A DNA stretch of 64,000 nt, taken from Bradyrhizobium sp. LLZ17 (lineage in GTDB: Bacteria; Pseudomonadota; Alphaproteobacteria; Rhizobiales; Xanthobacteraceae). The notes beneath the pieces were generated by a model, which saw only the letters and a list, made by a program, of their open reading frames with translations, was not told the DNA's origin and made no database searches. The DNA is taken from assembly GCF_041200145.1 (NCBI RefSeq), contig NZ_CP165734.1, forward strand, positions 1 to 64,000, written 5' to 3'. Positions 18,321-28,119 of this stretch are shown here, one piece after another. Each line of letters begins with the position of its first letter. Positions within the stretch are counted from its first letter, which is position 1. Both the position numbers and the translations under genes were made by a program.

Positions 18321-19307
18321 GTGCGAATTCCAGTGAAAGCCGTCAGCGCGGCGGCGGCGCTGTTGATGTGTGCACCGGCGGTCGCCGGCTGGGAGCCGAC
18401 CAAGCCCGTCGAGATCGTGGTGGCAGCGGGCGCGGGCGGCGCCTCCGATCAGATGGCGCGGATGATGCAAGCCGCAATCCAGAAGAACAATCTGATGAAG
18501 CAGCCGATCGTGGTCTCGCTCAAGGGCGGCGCCTCGGGGGCGGAAGCGCTGATGTACATGAAATCCAGCGAGGGCGATCCGAACAAGGTGCTGATCGCCT
18601 ATTCGCTGATCTACATGCTGCCGCTGTCGGCCAAGATCCCGTTCAACTGGCGTGAGCTCACCCCGGTCTCGGTGATTGCGCTCGACCAGTTCGTGCTGTG
18701 GGACAACAGCGCCGGCCCCAAGACCGTGAAGGAATTCGTCGAGGCCGCCAAGGCGGCAGCCGCGCCGTTTAAGATGGGCGGCACCGGCTCCAAGCGCGAG
18801 GATCACGTGCTGACCGTCTTCCTCGAGCAGAAGACCGGCGCGAAATTCTCCTATCTGCCCTACAAGTCCGGCGGCGAGGCCGCGACCCAGCTCGTCGGCA
18901 ACCACACCGAATCCAACGTCAACAATCCGAGCGAGAATCTCGAAGTCTGGCGCGCCGGCCAGGTGCGTCCGCTCTGCGTGTTCGACAAAGAGCGCATCTC
19001 CTACACCGGCAAGGTGACGGACACGCAGTCCTGGGCCGACATCCCGACCTGCAAGGAGGAGGGCGTCGACGTGCAATATCTGATGCTGCGCGCAACCTTC
19101 CTGCCCGGCAAGGTCACGGCTGAGCAGCAGGCGTTCTATGTCGAGCTGTTCCACAAGGTGACGCAGACCGCGGAGTACAAGGACTACATGGAAAAGCAGG
19201 CGTTGAAGCCGATCTTCCTTACCGGCAAGGACATGGTGCAATTCCTGGAAGAGGACGATGCAGTCAACAGGTCGCTGATGACGGAAGCCGGATTCGTCGC
19301 GAAGTAA
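18321..19307 (+). CDS. tripartite tricarboxylate transporter binding protein, TctC type
   Basis: This is a periplasmic binding protein of the Bug/TctC family. The GTG at 18321 (VRIPVKAVSAAAALLMCAPAVAG) gives a standard Sec signal and has AAGGGG upstream. In-frame ATGs at 18216 and 18273 would add an unlikely hydrophilic N-terminus. Family features are 'GWEPTKPVEIVVAAGAGGASDQMARMMQ', 'PYKSGGEAATQLVGNHTES' and 'RPLCVFDKERI'. It binds a carboxylated compound and passes it to TctAB. A 70-bp gap with a small hairpin leads to tctB. Confidence 0.88.
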   Translation: MRIPVKAVSAAAALLMCAPAVAGWEPTKPVEIVVAAGAGGASDQMARMMQAAIQKNNLMKQPIVVSLKGGASGAEALMYMKSSEGDPNKVLIAYSLIYMLPLSAKIPFNWRELTPVSVIALDQFVLWDNSAGPKTVKEFVEAAKAAAAPFKMGGTGSKREDHVLTVFLEQKTGAKFSYLPYKSGGEAATQLVGNHTESNVNNPSENLEVWRAGQVRPLCVFDKERISYTGKVTDTQSWADIPTCKEEGVDVQYLMLRATFLPGKVTAEQQAFYVELFHKVTQTAEYKDYMEKQALKPIFLTGKDMVQFLEEDDAVNRSLMTEAGFVAK

Positions 19308-19322
19308 CCGTCGCTCTTCTCC

Positions 19323-19346
19323 CTCTCCCCATTCTTACGGGGAGAG
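19323..19346. repeat. small hairpin between tctC and tctB
   Basis: CTCTCCCC-ATTCTTAC-GGGGAGAG is an 8-bp perfect inverted repeat in the 70-bp gap. The sequence resembles a dispersed bradyrhizobial intergenic element. As in the TRAP operon, it separates the binding-protein gene from the permease genes and could set their relative expression. Confidence 0.5.
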
Positions 19347-19377
19347 GTGAACACGCTCCAGCTTTGCAGCAGAGCTC

Positions 19378-19920
19378 ATGTCCCAAACCGATCTTGAAAT
19401 CGTCGTCGAGGATCCGACCGCGCCTGAAGACGACTCGCCCGTTATGGCGCGTTCCGGCACGATGGAAATCATCGTCTGCCTCCTGCTGCTCGGGCTGGCC
19501 GCAATCCTCGGCTACGACAATTGGCGTACCGGCGTCTCCTGGGATTCGACCGGGCCCGAGCCCGGCTATTTCCCGTTCTATCTCTGCATCATTCTCGGCG
19601 GCGCCAGCCTCTATGGCCTGATCGCGGCATTGCTGGCGCGTGGTGCGGCGCGCCAGACTTTCGTCACGCGCGCGCAGGCGCGGCGTGTGATGGCGGTGTT
19701 CGTGCCGACGCTGCTGTTCTGCCTGGTAACGCAGCTCCTCGGCCTTTACGTCGCGAGCTTCCTCCTGATCGCGGCCTTCATGCGCCTGGTCGGCAAGATC
19801 GCGACCTGGAAGTCGCTGCTCACCGCGTTCCTGTTCACGGCGGTCATGTTCGTCACCTTCGACATTGCCTTCGACGTCATCATGCCGAAAGGGCCGCTTG
19901 AAGCGGCCTTCGGCTACTAG
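19378..19920 (+). CDS. tripartite tricarboxylate transporter small membrane protein, TctB type
   Basis: This is a 180-residue protein with an acidic N-terminus and four hydrophobic segments (MEIIVCLLLLGLAAILGY; FPFYLCIILGGASLYGLIAALL; VFVPTLLFCLVTQLLGLYVASFLLIAAFM; LLTAFLFTAVMFVTFDIAF). The TctB motif 'SWDSTGPEPGYFPFYLC' is present. It partners TctA in the inner membrane. It lies 11 bp before tctA, so the two are co-translated. Confidence 0.87.
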   Translation: MSQTDLEIVVEDPTAPEDDSPVMARSGTMEIIVCLLLLGLAAILGYDNWRTGVSWDSTGPEPGYFPFYLCIILGGASLYGLIAALLARGAARQTFVTRAQARRVMAVFVPTLLFCLVTQLLGLYVASFLLIAAFMRLVGKIATWKSLLTAFLFTAVMFVTFDIAFDVIMPKGPLEAAFGY

Positions 19921-19931
19921 AGCGGATCGCG

Positions 19932-21449
19932 ATGGAAGCCTTTGGCTTGTTGCTTCACGGTTTCGCGGTCCTGCTGACGTGGAAGACGCTCGCGCTGATG
20001 ATGGTCGGGCTGGTGCTCGGCATCTTCGTCGGCGTGCTGCCGGGGCTGGGCGGCCCCAACGGGGTGGCGATCCTGCTGCCGCTGACCTTCACGATGGATC
20101 CGACCTCGGCGATCGTGATGCTGTCCTGCATCTATTGGGGCGCGCTGTTTGGCGGTGCCATCACCTCGATCCTGTTCAACATTCCCGGCGAAGCCTGGTC
20201 GGTTGCGACCACCTTTGACGGTTACCCGATGGCGCAGCAGGGCAGGGCGGCCGAGGCGCTGACGGCTGCCTTCACCTCCTCGTTCATCGGCTCGCTGGTC
20301 GCCGTGCTGCTGATCACCTTCCTGGCGCCGATGATCTCGTCCTTTGCGCTGAAGTTCGGCCCGCCCGAGTTCTTTGCCGTCTATCTCCTGACCTTCTGTT
20401 CCTTCGTCGGTCTCGGGCGTGAGGCGAAGCACAAGACGGTCATCTCGATGTCGCTGAGACTCCTGCTCGCGAGCGTCGGCATGGATACCGTGTCCGGTCA
20501 GCTGCGCATGACCTTCGGCTCGACCGAGCTGCTTCGCGGCATCAACTTCCTCGTTGCCGTCATCGGCCTGTTCGGCATCAGCGAGATCCTGCTGACGATG
20601 GAGGAGCGCCTGGCGCTGCGCGGCCACGCGGCGAGCATCTCGCTGCGGATCGTGCTGAATGTGTGGAAGGACCTGCCGAAATATTGGCTGACGCTGCTCC
20701 GCTCCTCCTTCATCGGCTGCTGGCTCGGCATCACCCCCGGCGGCGCCATCGCGGCGTCCTTCATGGGGTACAACCTCGCCAAGCGCTTCGCTAAGGATCC
20801 CGAGAGCTTTGGCAAGGGCCGCATCGAGGGCGTGTTCGCGCCGGAGACGGCGGCGCATGCCTCCGGCACCGCGGCGCTGCTGCCGATGCTGGCGCTCGGC
20901 ATTCCCGGCTCCGGCACTGCCGCGATCCTGCTCGGCGGCCTGATGGTGTGGGGGCTCAATCCCGGACCGCTGCTGTTTGTCGAGCACAAGGATTTTGTCT
21001 GGGGCCTGATCGCCTCGATGTATCTCGGCAACGTCGTCGGTCTTGTGCTGGTGCTGACCACGGTGCCGATCTTCGCCTCGATCCTGCGCGTGCCGTTTGC
21101 CGCGGTGGCGCCGATGATCGTGGTGTCGTGCGCGATCGGCGCTTATGCGATCCAGAACGCGATGTTCGACATCTGGCTGATGCTGGGCTTTGGCGCCGTC
21201 GGCTACGTCTTCAAGAAGATCGGCATTCCCTTGGCGCCGTTTACCCTCGCTCTCGTGCTCGGCAGCCGCGCCGAGGATGCCTTCCGCCTGTCGATGATCG
21301 GCGCGGGTGGCGACCTCAAGGTGTTCTGGTCGAACGGCTTGGTCGGCTCGATCACGACGCTCGCGATCGTGCTGCTGTTCTGGCCGGTGATCGACCGCTT
21401 GCTGGGCCGCATCGCATGGCTGCGGCGGGCGAAGCCCGCGCCGGACTAG
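19932..21449 (+). CDS. tripartite tricarboxylate transporter large permease, TctA type
   Basis: This is a 505-residue permease with about 11-12 membrane segments. The TctA hallmark 'GVLPGLGGPNGVAILLPLTFTMDPTSAIVMLSCIYWGALFGGAITSILFNIPGE' spans about residues 35-90. Internal repeat-like glycine motifs (GITPGGAIAASFMGY; GIPGSGTAAILLGGLMVWGL) also fit the family. It moves substrate delivered by TctC, driven by an ion gradient. It completes a TctCBA operon downstream of the crotonase and aminotransferase genes. The cargo is unknown. Confidence 0.92.
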   Translation: MEAFGLLLHGFAVLLTWKTLALMMVGLVLGIFVGVLPGLGGPNGVAILLPLTFTMDPTSAIVMLSCIYWGALFGGAITSILFNIPGEAWSVATTFDGYPMAQQGRAAEALTAAFTSSFIGSLVAVLLITFLAPMISSFALKFGPPEFFAVYLLTFCSFVGLGREAKHKTVISMSLRLLLASVGMDTVSGQLRMTFGSTELLRGINFLVAVIGLFGISEILLTMEERLALRGHAASISLRIVLNVWKDLPKYWLTLLRSSFIGCWLGITPGGAIAASFMGYNLAKRFAKDPESFGKGRIEGVFAPETAAHASGTAALLPMLALGIPGSGTAAILLGGLMVWGLNPGPLLFVEHKDFVWGLIASMYLGNVVGLVLVLTTVPIFASILRVPFAAVAPMIVVSCAIGAYAIQNAMFDIWLMLGFGAVGYVFKKIGIPLAPFTLALVLGSRAEDAFRLSMIGAGGDLKVFWSNGLVGSITTLAIVLLFWPVIDRLLGRIAWLRRAKPAPD

Positions 21450-21603
21450 ACCCCGGATAGATCTCTGCGGATCCTAAACCGTGGCGACGGTATTGTGGTG
21501 CTGGCGCGGGGAACCGAATGTTGCTGGCTGTTGCTGGTGCGTGACAGCCTTCCGGCCACCCTCAGCGTATGTTGGGCAGATATTCGGGGCTGGAGGGAAT
21601 TTG

Positions 21604-22479
21604 ATGAAACGGATTGTGATCGGAATGGCGGCGGCGATGACGCTGTTCGCAACGGGCGCGGTGGCTGCAGACTTGGCGGCAAGGCCGTACGTCAAGGCAC
21701 CCGTCATGGTCGATCCGGGCTACAACTGGAGCGGCTTTTACGTTGGTGGCAATCTCGGCTACAGCTGGGGTCGTGAACGCGACGATGGCACGCTGACAGG
21801 CAGCCAGAGCGTACAAGTGTTTCGCACCGCCGGGCCCACTCCGGTCGGACCTCCGGTCGTGACGGCGCTGGCCGCGACTCCGATCTGGGGCCGCTCGAAC
21901 GTCAATGGCATCCTCGGCGGCGGCCAATTCGGCTACAATTGGCAGCAGAGCAATTGGCTGTTCGGTCTCGAGGCCGACCTCCAGGCCGCGGACGAGAAGT
22001 CGACCGGCAATATCTGCGCGGCGGTCGGCTGTCCGGCCGGTTCAGCGCTGTTTCCGGCCGACTACAAGCTTGACTGGTTCGGCACCGTGCGCGGTCGCGT
22101 TGGCTGGCTCGCCACGCCGCGCATGCTGCTTTATGCGACGGGAGGCTTGGCCTATGGACATCTCGCCGCGAGTGCCCCCGCGGTTGGCATCGGCTGGGGT
22201 GGTACGAAAGCCGGCTGGACGGTAGGCGCCGGTGGCGAATACGCGATCGACCACAATTGGTCGGTGAAGGTCGAATATCTGTATGTGGATCTCGGCTCCT
22301 TCAACGGCGCTGCGGCCAGTGCGACCACCGTCGCGAATGCACTCAGCACGCCCGGCGTCGGTTTCAACACCGTGACCACGACAACGACAACGGCAAACTT
22401 CGGCACGCGCTTCACCGACAATATTGTTCGCGTCGGTGTGAACTATCGCTTTTCGGGACCGGTCGTCGCCAAGTACTGA
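21604..22479 (+). CDS. outer-membrane beta-barrel protein (Omp25/RopB-like porin family)
   Basis: This is a 291-residue protein with a Sec signal (MKRIVIGMAAAMTLFATGAVAADLAARPYVKAP). It continues into an eight-strand Omp25/31-type barrel: 'YNWSGFYVGGNLGYSWGRE', 'GGGQFGYNWQQSNWLFGLEADLQAA', 'VRGRVGWLATPRMLLYATGGLAYGH', 'VKVEYLYVDLGS', ending FTDNIVRVGVNYRF. The terminal aromatic signature fits BAM-dependent insertion. It probably has a structural role in the outer membrane. It is followed by a strong terminator and preceded by about 150 bp of noncoding DNA, so it is monocistronic. Confidence 0.92.
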   Translation: MKRIVIGMAAAMTLFATGAVAADLAARPYVKAPVMVDPGYNWSGFYVGGNLGYSWGRERDDGTLTGSQSVQVFRTAGPTPVGPPVVTALAATPIWGRSNVNGILGGGQFGYNWQQSNWLFGLEADLQAADEKSTGNICAAVGCPAGSALFPADYKLDWFGTVRGRVGWLATPRMLLYATGGLAYGHLAASAPAVGIGWGGTKAGWTVGAGGEYAIDHNWSVKVEYLYVDLGSFNGAAASATTVANALSTPGVGFNTVTTTTTTANFGTRFTDNIVRVGVNYRFSGPVVAKY

Positions 22480-22514
22480 GGCAAGGCCCGGGGGCCTCGC
22501 TCCGCACTCGTGGC

Positions 22515-22538
22515 AAAGCCCGGCAAGCGCCGGGCTTT
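22515..22538 (+). terminator. hairpin terminator after the beta-barrel gene
   Basis: AAAGCCCGGC-AAGC-GCCGGGCTTT is a perfect 10-bp stem with a 4-base loop, ending in TTTGT, 36 bp after the stop of the outer-membrane protein gene. It is a standard bidirectional rho-independent terminator. Confidence 0.85.
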
Positions 22539-22576
22539 GTCATGTCAGGACACGCGTCGGTCCGTTGCGAGTGGGC

Positions 22577-22773
22577 CTATATTACTTTGGCGTCTTTGAG
22601 CCGCGCAATCTCGTCCGCGCCGAAGCCGAACTCGCTCGGCACTCCTCCGTCTGCATGCCGAATTCTGGCGGGCGCGCCACCATCTCGCTTGGCGTGCGCG
22701 ACAACGTGACGGGCTGGCCGACCAGGCGAATGCGACGGTCCTCGTCGTTCGGCACGTCCTGCGCAATGCCGAG
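22577..22773 (-). pseudogene. 3' fragment of a CaiB/BaiF CoA-transferase gene (copy 1)
   Basis: About 197 bp match the last 65 codons of the intact CoA-transferase gene at 26585-27778 (QDVPN-EDRRIRLVGQPVTLSRTPS ... RPPEFG, then EFGFGADEIARLKDAKVI, stop at 22577). A small deletion in the middle shifts the frame. The rest of the gene is missing: homology stops abruptly at about 22773. It marks the left side of a 4-kb segment whose right side is the intact gene, and looks like a recombination or insertion scar. Confidence 0.75.
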
Positions 22774-22997
22774 ATAACCGGAGCCAGGCTTTGGCCATCC
22801 CGACTGGGCGTTTGGCCCTTTGGGAAGGTTTAGGGGTGGTCAGCTATACCGCGTACTCGACGGCCACGCCGTCACAGATCGTTCTCATCAAGCCAAGCCT
22901 GCTCGGTCGCGAAGACCTTCATGTCCTCGCCCATCGCAAATCCAGACCGTCATTGATCCCTCTTCAGCTTGCGCCGACCCCAATGCACAGCGGCGGG

Positions 22998-24245
22998 TCA
23001 ACTGGCCGTAAGGGTAAAACCTGTTCGACGCTGCTCCGCCGCGGCGGAAACGAGCAATTTCATGGGTGGGATCAAGAACAGCGGCCCGAACGCCAGCCCG
23101 CTGAAGTTGGCAAGTGCGGCGGCCAGCAGGGGCAGCAGCAGCACCAGTGCCGCCCCGGCTTCGAACCAGCGAGCGTCGATTTTTGAGTGCTGCTGGGCGT
23201 TCTTGAGCCACACCGCCACGAATGCGCCGATGACGAGGTCGTAGTCCTGAAGATAGGGCGTGGCGAGACAGGTCCCGACCACGACCATGGCGTTGCGAAT
23301 ATGCGGAGGATCGTTGCGGAGCCAACTCCAACCAACGAGTAGCGCAGCAGCGATCCCAACGGCCATCTGGAGCTCGTAGGACAATTCAACCCCGCCTCCC
23401 AGGCGCCGGACAAATACGAACACCGAAACCATGCGGTGCCAGACCCCGGAACCATCCTCGAGGATGACTGCGCGCAGCACCGAGAGATTGTGCTGATATT
23501 CGACCCAAACGGCAGGACCAAAGACCACGACGCTAGCCGCGATCAGCAGGAGGGCGGTGGCGCCGGCAGCACCGGTGACGCGCCAGCGTCGGCCCGCGAT
23601 CATCGCAACAGGCAGCATCATTGCGAGGTGCGGTTTGTAGACGAGCAGCCCAAACAGAATTCCCGCCACAACCGGCCGGCGGTCAACCAGCAGCAGCCCC
23701 CCTCCCAGAAGCGCCGCCGTCAATGCCCCGTTTTGTCCGGTCGCCGCGTTGATAAATACCGCTGGCGCCGCGAGCGACAGCAGCAACGCCTTGTCACCGG
23801 CAGCGAGCTTCAGTGCACGATAGAAGCCGTACCAGGTCGACACGAGCCAAACCACGTTCGCCAGCACATAGGGAAGAACCGCGAGCGGTACAGTCAGCAG
23901 AAGAAGAACTGGCGGGTAGGAGTAGTGAAGGAAATCGATCTGAGGCCCGACCACGGAGCTTTCGAACTCATGAAAGGCGACGAAGTTGTAAACCTCGGCC
24001 GCCCGGCCATGCAGTGCGAGATATGCCCCCGACCAATAATTGATGAAGTCGCCGCCGAAAGGGGTGCGAATGCCATCGGTCAGGCCGACGCGCATTCGAC
24101 CAAACAGACCAACTACATAGGCAATCGCCGCGACCACGATCCAGCATTGTGCGACAAGCCTCAGCCGCTCCGGATTGAGAAACTCGATGGCGGAGGCCTG
24201 CGACCGCGGGCCCAGAGGTCCTGCCGGCTCATCCACAGATGTCAT
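22998..24245 (-). CDS. membrane glycosyltransferase, GT87/DUF2029 type
   Basis: This is a 415-residue polytopic protein with about 9-10 hydrophobic segments. It shows the GT87 pattern: a first periplasmic loop with an acidic motif ('GGDFINYWSGAYLALHGRAAEVYN', near residue 65), 'FLHYSYPPVLLLLTVPLAVLPY', 'INAATGQNGALTAALLGGGLLL' and 'LLVYKPHLAMMLPVAMI'. These GT-C-fold enzymes transfer sugars from polyprenyl-phosphate donors on the periplasmic face. Its stop lies just past the CoA-transferase scar. It lies downstream of, and in the same orientation as, the UDP-glucuronate decarboxylase-like gene, but a terminator separates them. Confidence 0.82.
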   Translation of the reverse strand: MTSVDEPAGPLGPRSQASAIEFLNPERLRLVAQCWIVVAAIAYVVGLFGRMRVGLTDGIRTPFGGDFINYWSGAYLALHGRAAEVYNFVAFHEFESSVVGPQIDFLHYSYPPVLLLLTVPLAVLPYVLANVVWLVSTWYGFYRALKLAAGDKALLLSLAAPAVFINAATGQNGALTAALLGGGLLLVDRRPVVAGILFGLLVYKPHLAMMLPVAMIAGRRWRVTGAAGATALLLIAASVVVFGPAVWVEYQHNLSVLRAVILEDGSGVWHRMVSVFVFVRRLGGGVELSYELQMAVGIAAALLVGWSWLRNDPPHIRNAMVVVGTCLATPYLQDYDLVIGAFVAVWLKNAQQHSKIDARWFEAGAALVLLLPLLAAALANFSGLAFGPLFLIPPMKLLVSAAAEQRRTGFTLTAS

Positions 24246-24364
24246 GGGTTTCCCTGGCCGCTCACAAATTCGGATCGAACATGTAGCAAGGCCGTTAGAA
24301 CCTCGTTAACAATCCACAATCTTCGGGGAACGATCGAGCGTGCAGGTCATCCTACTGCAAGAAA

Positions 24365-24386
24365 GGCCCTGGATCGCTCCAGGGCC
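24365..24386 (-). terminator. hairpin terminator after the epimerase-like gene
   Basis: GGCCCTGG-N6-CCAGGGCC is an 8-bp perfect stem. Read on the minus strand it is followed by TTTCTTG, and it lies about 55 bp beyond the stop of the sugar-nucleotide decarboxylase gene. Confidence 0.65.
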
Positions 24387-24387
24387 C

Positions 24388-24417
24388 CGCGCCGAAGCCG
24401 AACTCGTTCAGCACCTC
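24388..24417 (-). repeat. 30-bp CoA-transferase 3'-end motif (copy 2)
   Basis: This short piece would encode EVLNEFGFGA on the minus strand. It shares 19 consecutive bases (CGCGCCGAAGCCGAACTCG) with copy 1 at 22577-22773 and also resembles the intact gene at 26585. It lies just after the decarboxylase gene and its terminator. It is a third trace of the same gene end within 4 kb. Confidence 0.5.
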
Positions 24418-24439
24418 TCGTTAGGGCCGGCGGGCGTCA

Positions 24440-25402
<963 letters not shown>

Positions 25403-25487
25403 AATCGGTTCCAGTGGGCTCGGAGAGGACCGGCAGAGTGGTGCCTGCCCAGGGGGCGGTAGCGCCAAACTCGGAAATAGGAGGTGA

Positions 25488-26006
25488 ATGGCGATCAAGT
25501 GTTACAGGGCCAACTCCAATTGGGATGGAGCCCAAGGCTGTTCAGCTATTATCCCCTGGTTCTTCCGTGCCTTGCTCCGCAACTACTTCCGACCGCCAGG
25601 ATCTATGTCACAGGTGAAAACCTGGCGCCAGCCACGCAGTGTCACAAGAGCAGAGATCAGCCAAGGTTGTAAATGTGCCACTTTTGTGCGCAATTGCTCG
25701 CGTCCATTTTGCAACGACCTTGTTGCTGAGCCAAGTCAGAGTTTCGGAAAAATGCGAGTAGAGCGCCTTCATCTGCTGCTTTTGGGAGGTATGTTCAAGC
25801 TGCTGGACCAATGGAAAGTCCGGCGGATGCCCCTTGCTTGTCCAAAGTGTCTGAAGCCCTCCTCTCAGCGCGCCTTCGCGCGAGGACGGTGGCTCGTGAG
25901 TGAAAAGAAACTGGGCTGCGACCGTTGCGGTGTTGCCAGTGACATTGCGGGATGGCGTCTCGCGGCGGACTATCAGGACCATGGTGATAAATTCCCGATA
26001 TCTTAG
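25488..26006 (+). CDS. hypothetical protein with a C-terminal zinc-ribbon-like motif
   Basis: This is an open frame of up to 172 codons; a later start at 25752 would give 84. I do not recognise it. The C-terminal part has two CxxC pairs ([10 protein letters not shown] ... [10 protein letters not shown]) about 27 residues apart, compatible with a small zinc ribbon. An AGGAGG sits only three bases before the ATG at 25488, too close for an ideal ribosome site. The flanks are an island-like segment with scars, so this may be a degraded gene. Function is unknown and even its reality is uncertain. Confidence 0.3.
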   Translation: MAIKCYRANSNWDGAQGCSAIIPWFFRALLRNYFRPPGSMSQVKTWRQPRSVTRAEISQGCKCATFVRNCSRPFCNDLVAEPSQSFGKMRVERLHLLLLGGMFKLLDQWKVRRMPLACPKCLKPSSQRAFARGRWLVSEKKLGCDRCGVASDIAGWRLAADYQDHGDKFPIS

Positions 26007-26584
26007 CCAAACTGACGAGCGATATGGGTCTATCGCTTCGGCGGAGGCGCTACTTACTGGGAGCTAGAACGTCTGGTCGATAATACGGCGAGCGCGCGCG
26101 GATCTGGTTGGGCGCATTCCTTGTGGTTTCGCGCTGAGGCATTGTTGAGCTCGGCGCAAAGATCTGCGTGACCGTGACCGTGACTGCAGCGCCTTTCAAT
26201 GCCAGTCCGTGTAACTCAGCCGGTCAGGCGTCGATATTCTTTCCCTTAGGCCACTGCGAACAACGCCAGAGCAAAGCTGGTTCTGGACCGATTGTATCGA
26301 TAAGCACTTCGACATCTATCATTGGACGCTAGACTGGCTAGCCCAAGTGCTCTGAAGATTGAAGGAATCGTCGTGGAGAACGGCAGCGAAACCGCAGCGA
26401 ATAGCAGCGACAATATCATTCTGCTACACGGCTCGAAAGAAGCGGGATGTCGCGCGTTTCTGACCAAGCCGCACGATTTGGCAGGTGTGCTGGACAAAAG
26501 AAACTTGCTTCGATCGTCCCTCAAGGGCGCGCATAGGAGCTGGCGCCCACGATGCGGTAAACCTAGTCGAATTGTGAGGCTGCC
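26007..26584. other. intergenic stretch, nothing recognised
   Basis: About 580 bp lie between the zinc-ribbon-like ORF and the 3' end of the CoA-transferase gene. There is a short direct repeat of GACCGT around 26169-26186, but no protein family, RNA gene or clear terminator is seen. Open frames here are short and lack ribosome sites. Confidence 0.4.
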
Positions 26585-27778
26585 TCAAATCACTCGGGCG
26601 TCTCGCAGCATCGCAATCTCGTCCGCGCCAAAGTCGAATTCCTTCAGTACCTCGTCCGTCTGCTCGCCGAACTCCGGCGGCCGCGCCGCCATCCGACTCG
26701 GAGTCCGCGACAGCGTGACGGGCTGTCCGACCAGGCGAATGCGGCGGTCCTCCTCGTTCGGCACGTCCTGTGCAATGCCGACATGCTTGACCTGCGGGTC
26801 CTCGAACATCTGGTCGATGGCGTAGATCGGCCCGCAGGGCACGCCGGCATCGTTGAGCTCCCTGACCCAGGTCTCGGTGGACTTCGTCAGGGTGCGCTTC
26901 TCGATCTCGGCGTTGAGCGCGTCGCGGTTCTTGGAGCGGGCTGGCGCCGTCGCATAGTCGGGATGGCTGTAGAGCTCGGGTGCGCCGATCGCCTGCGCGC
27001 AGCGCTCCCAGATCCGGCCGCCTGTGGTGGCGATGTTGATGTAGCCGTCCGAGGTCTTGAACACGCCGGTCGGGATGCTGGTCGGGTGGTTGTTGCCGGC
27101 CTGCTTGGCGACCTCCTTCTCCATCAGCCAGCGCGCCGCCTGGAAGTCGAGCATGAAGATCTGCGCTTGCAGCAGCGAGGTCTGCACCCACTGGCCTTTA
27201 CCCGAGACCTCCCGCTCGAGCAGCGCGGTGAGGATGCCGATCGCGCAGAACAGGCCCGCGGTGAGGTCGGCGACGGGAATGCCGACCCGCATCGGGCCTT
27301 CGCCCGGCGCGCCGGTGATTGACATCAGCCCGCCCATGCCCTGCGCGATCTGATCGAACCCGGGCCGCTTGTGATAGGGGCCGTCCTGGCCGAAGCCGGA
27401 GATGCTGCCATAGACGATGCGCGGGTTGATCTTGGCGAGACTGTCATAGTCGATGCCGAGCTTCTTCTTCACGTCAGGCCGGAAGTTCTCGACCACGACA
27501 TCGGCCTTGGCGGCGAGGCGCTTGAAGACCGCAAGCCCGCGCTCGTCCTTCAGGTTCAGCGTGATCGCCCGCTTGTTGCGGTGTAAATTCTGGAAGTCGG
27601 CCCCGTGCCGCGGGCCGCCCGGCTGCTCGCCGCCGGCATCCTCGGTGAGCGCGTCGATCTTGATGACGTTGGCGCCCCAATCGGCGAACTGCCGCACGCA
27701 AGTGGGACCCGACCGGACGCGGGTCAGATCGAGCACGGTGAAGCGGGAGAGGGCCTGTGAGGCATGCGGCACTGGCAT
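26585..27778 (-). CDS. CaiB/BaiF CoA-transferase family protein
   Basis: This is a 397-residue class III CoA-transferase: 'VLDLTRVRSGPTCVRQFADWGANVIKIDAL', 'NLHRNKRAITLNLKDERG', 'DVVVENFRPDVKKKLGIDYDSL', 'GFGQDGPYHKRPGFDQIAQGMGGLMSITG'. The catalytic Asp region 'GIPVADLTAGLFCAIGILTALLERE' is near residue 180. It would move CoA between carboxylic acids. The start at 27778 has GGAG ten bases upstream; the open frame before it is not homologous. Its last 65 codons are duplicated as a fragment at 22577. It is divergent from the metalloprotease gene. Confidence 0.9.
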   Translation of the reverse strand: MPVPHASQALSRFTVLDLTRVRSGPTCVRQFADWGANVIKIDALTEDAGGEQPGGPRHGADFQNLHRNKRAITLNLKDERGLAVFKRLAAKADVVVENFRPDVKKKLGIDYDSLAKINPRIVYGSISGFGQDGPYHKRPGFDQIAQGMGGLMSITGAPGEGPMRVGIPVADLTAGLFCAIGILTALLEREVSGKGQWVQTSLLQAQIFMLDFQAARWLMEKEVAKQAGNNHPTSIPTGVFKTSDGYINIATTGGRIWERCAQAIGAPELYSHPDYATAPARSKNRDALNAEIEKRTLTKSTETWVRELNDAGVPCGPIYAIDQMFEDPQVKHVGIAQDVPNEEDRRIRLVGQPVTLSRTPSRMAARPPEFGEQTDEVLKEFDFGADEIAMLRDARVI

Positions 27779-28119
27779 TCGGAGACTCCAGGAGGGCGGG
27801 GCTACTGCAATCTTTTGATCGGGCAAATTCAGCGCAAGTTCAATGGCCCTTGATGGCGAGGCTGACCGGGGAGCAGGAACGATGGTTCCGCACGCACCGG
27901 CAACGGCCCGGTAGTTGCCCGGATCGGCGAGCATTTTATGATTGATAAAGGGTTTGCGCCACCGGGCGCATTTGTTGGTTCCATCGAAACTGGAATTTAA
28001 CGCCGCCAAGTCAATCCTTTTGGCTTGAGTCATGATATTTCCGGCGTCGAGCGTGGCGAGTCGTTTTTGGCCGGGCTTTCGCAAAGTCCGAGGGCCGCGA
28101 CCGAAGTCGAGGTGAGAGA
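27779..28119. other. divergent promoter region
   Basis: A 340-bp region lies between the CoA-transferase (minus) and metalloprotease (plus) start codons and must carry both promoters. I cannot identify a confident -35/-10 or regulator site. A GAGGTGAGAGA ribosome site precedes the metalloprotease ATG. Confidence 0.5.
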
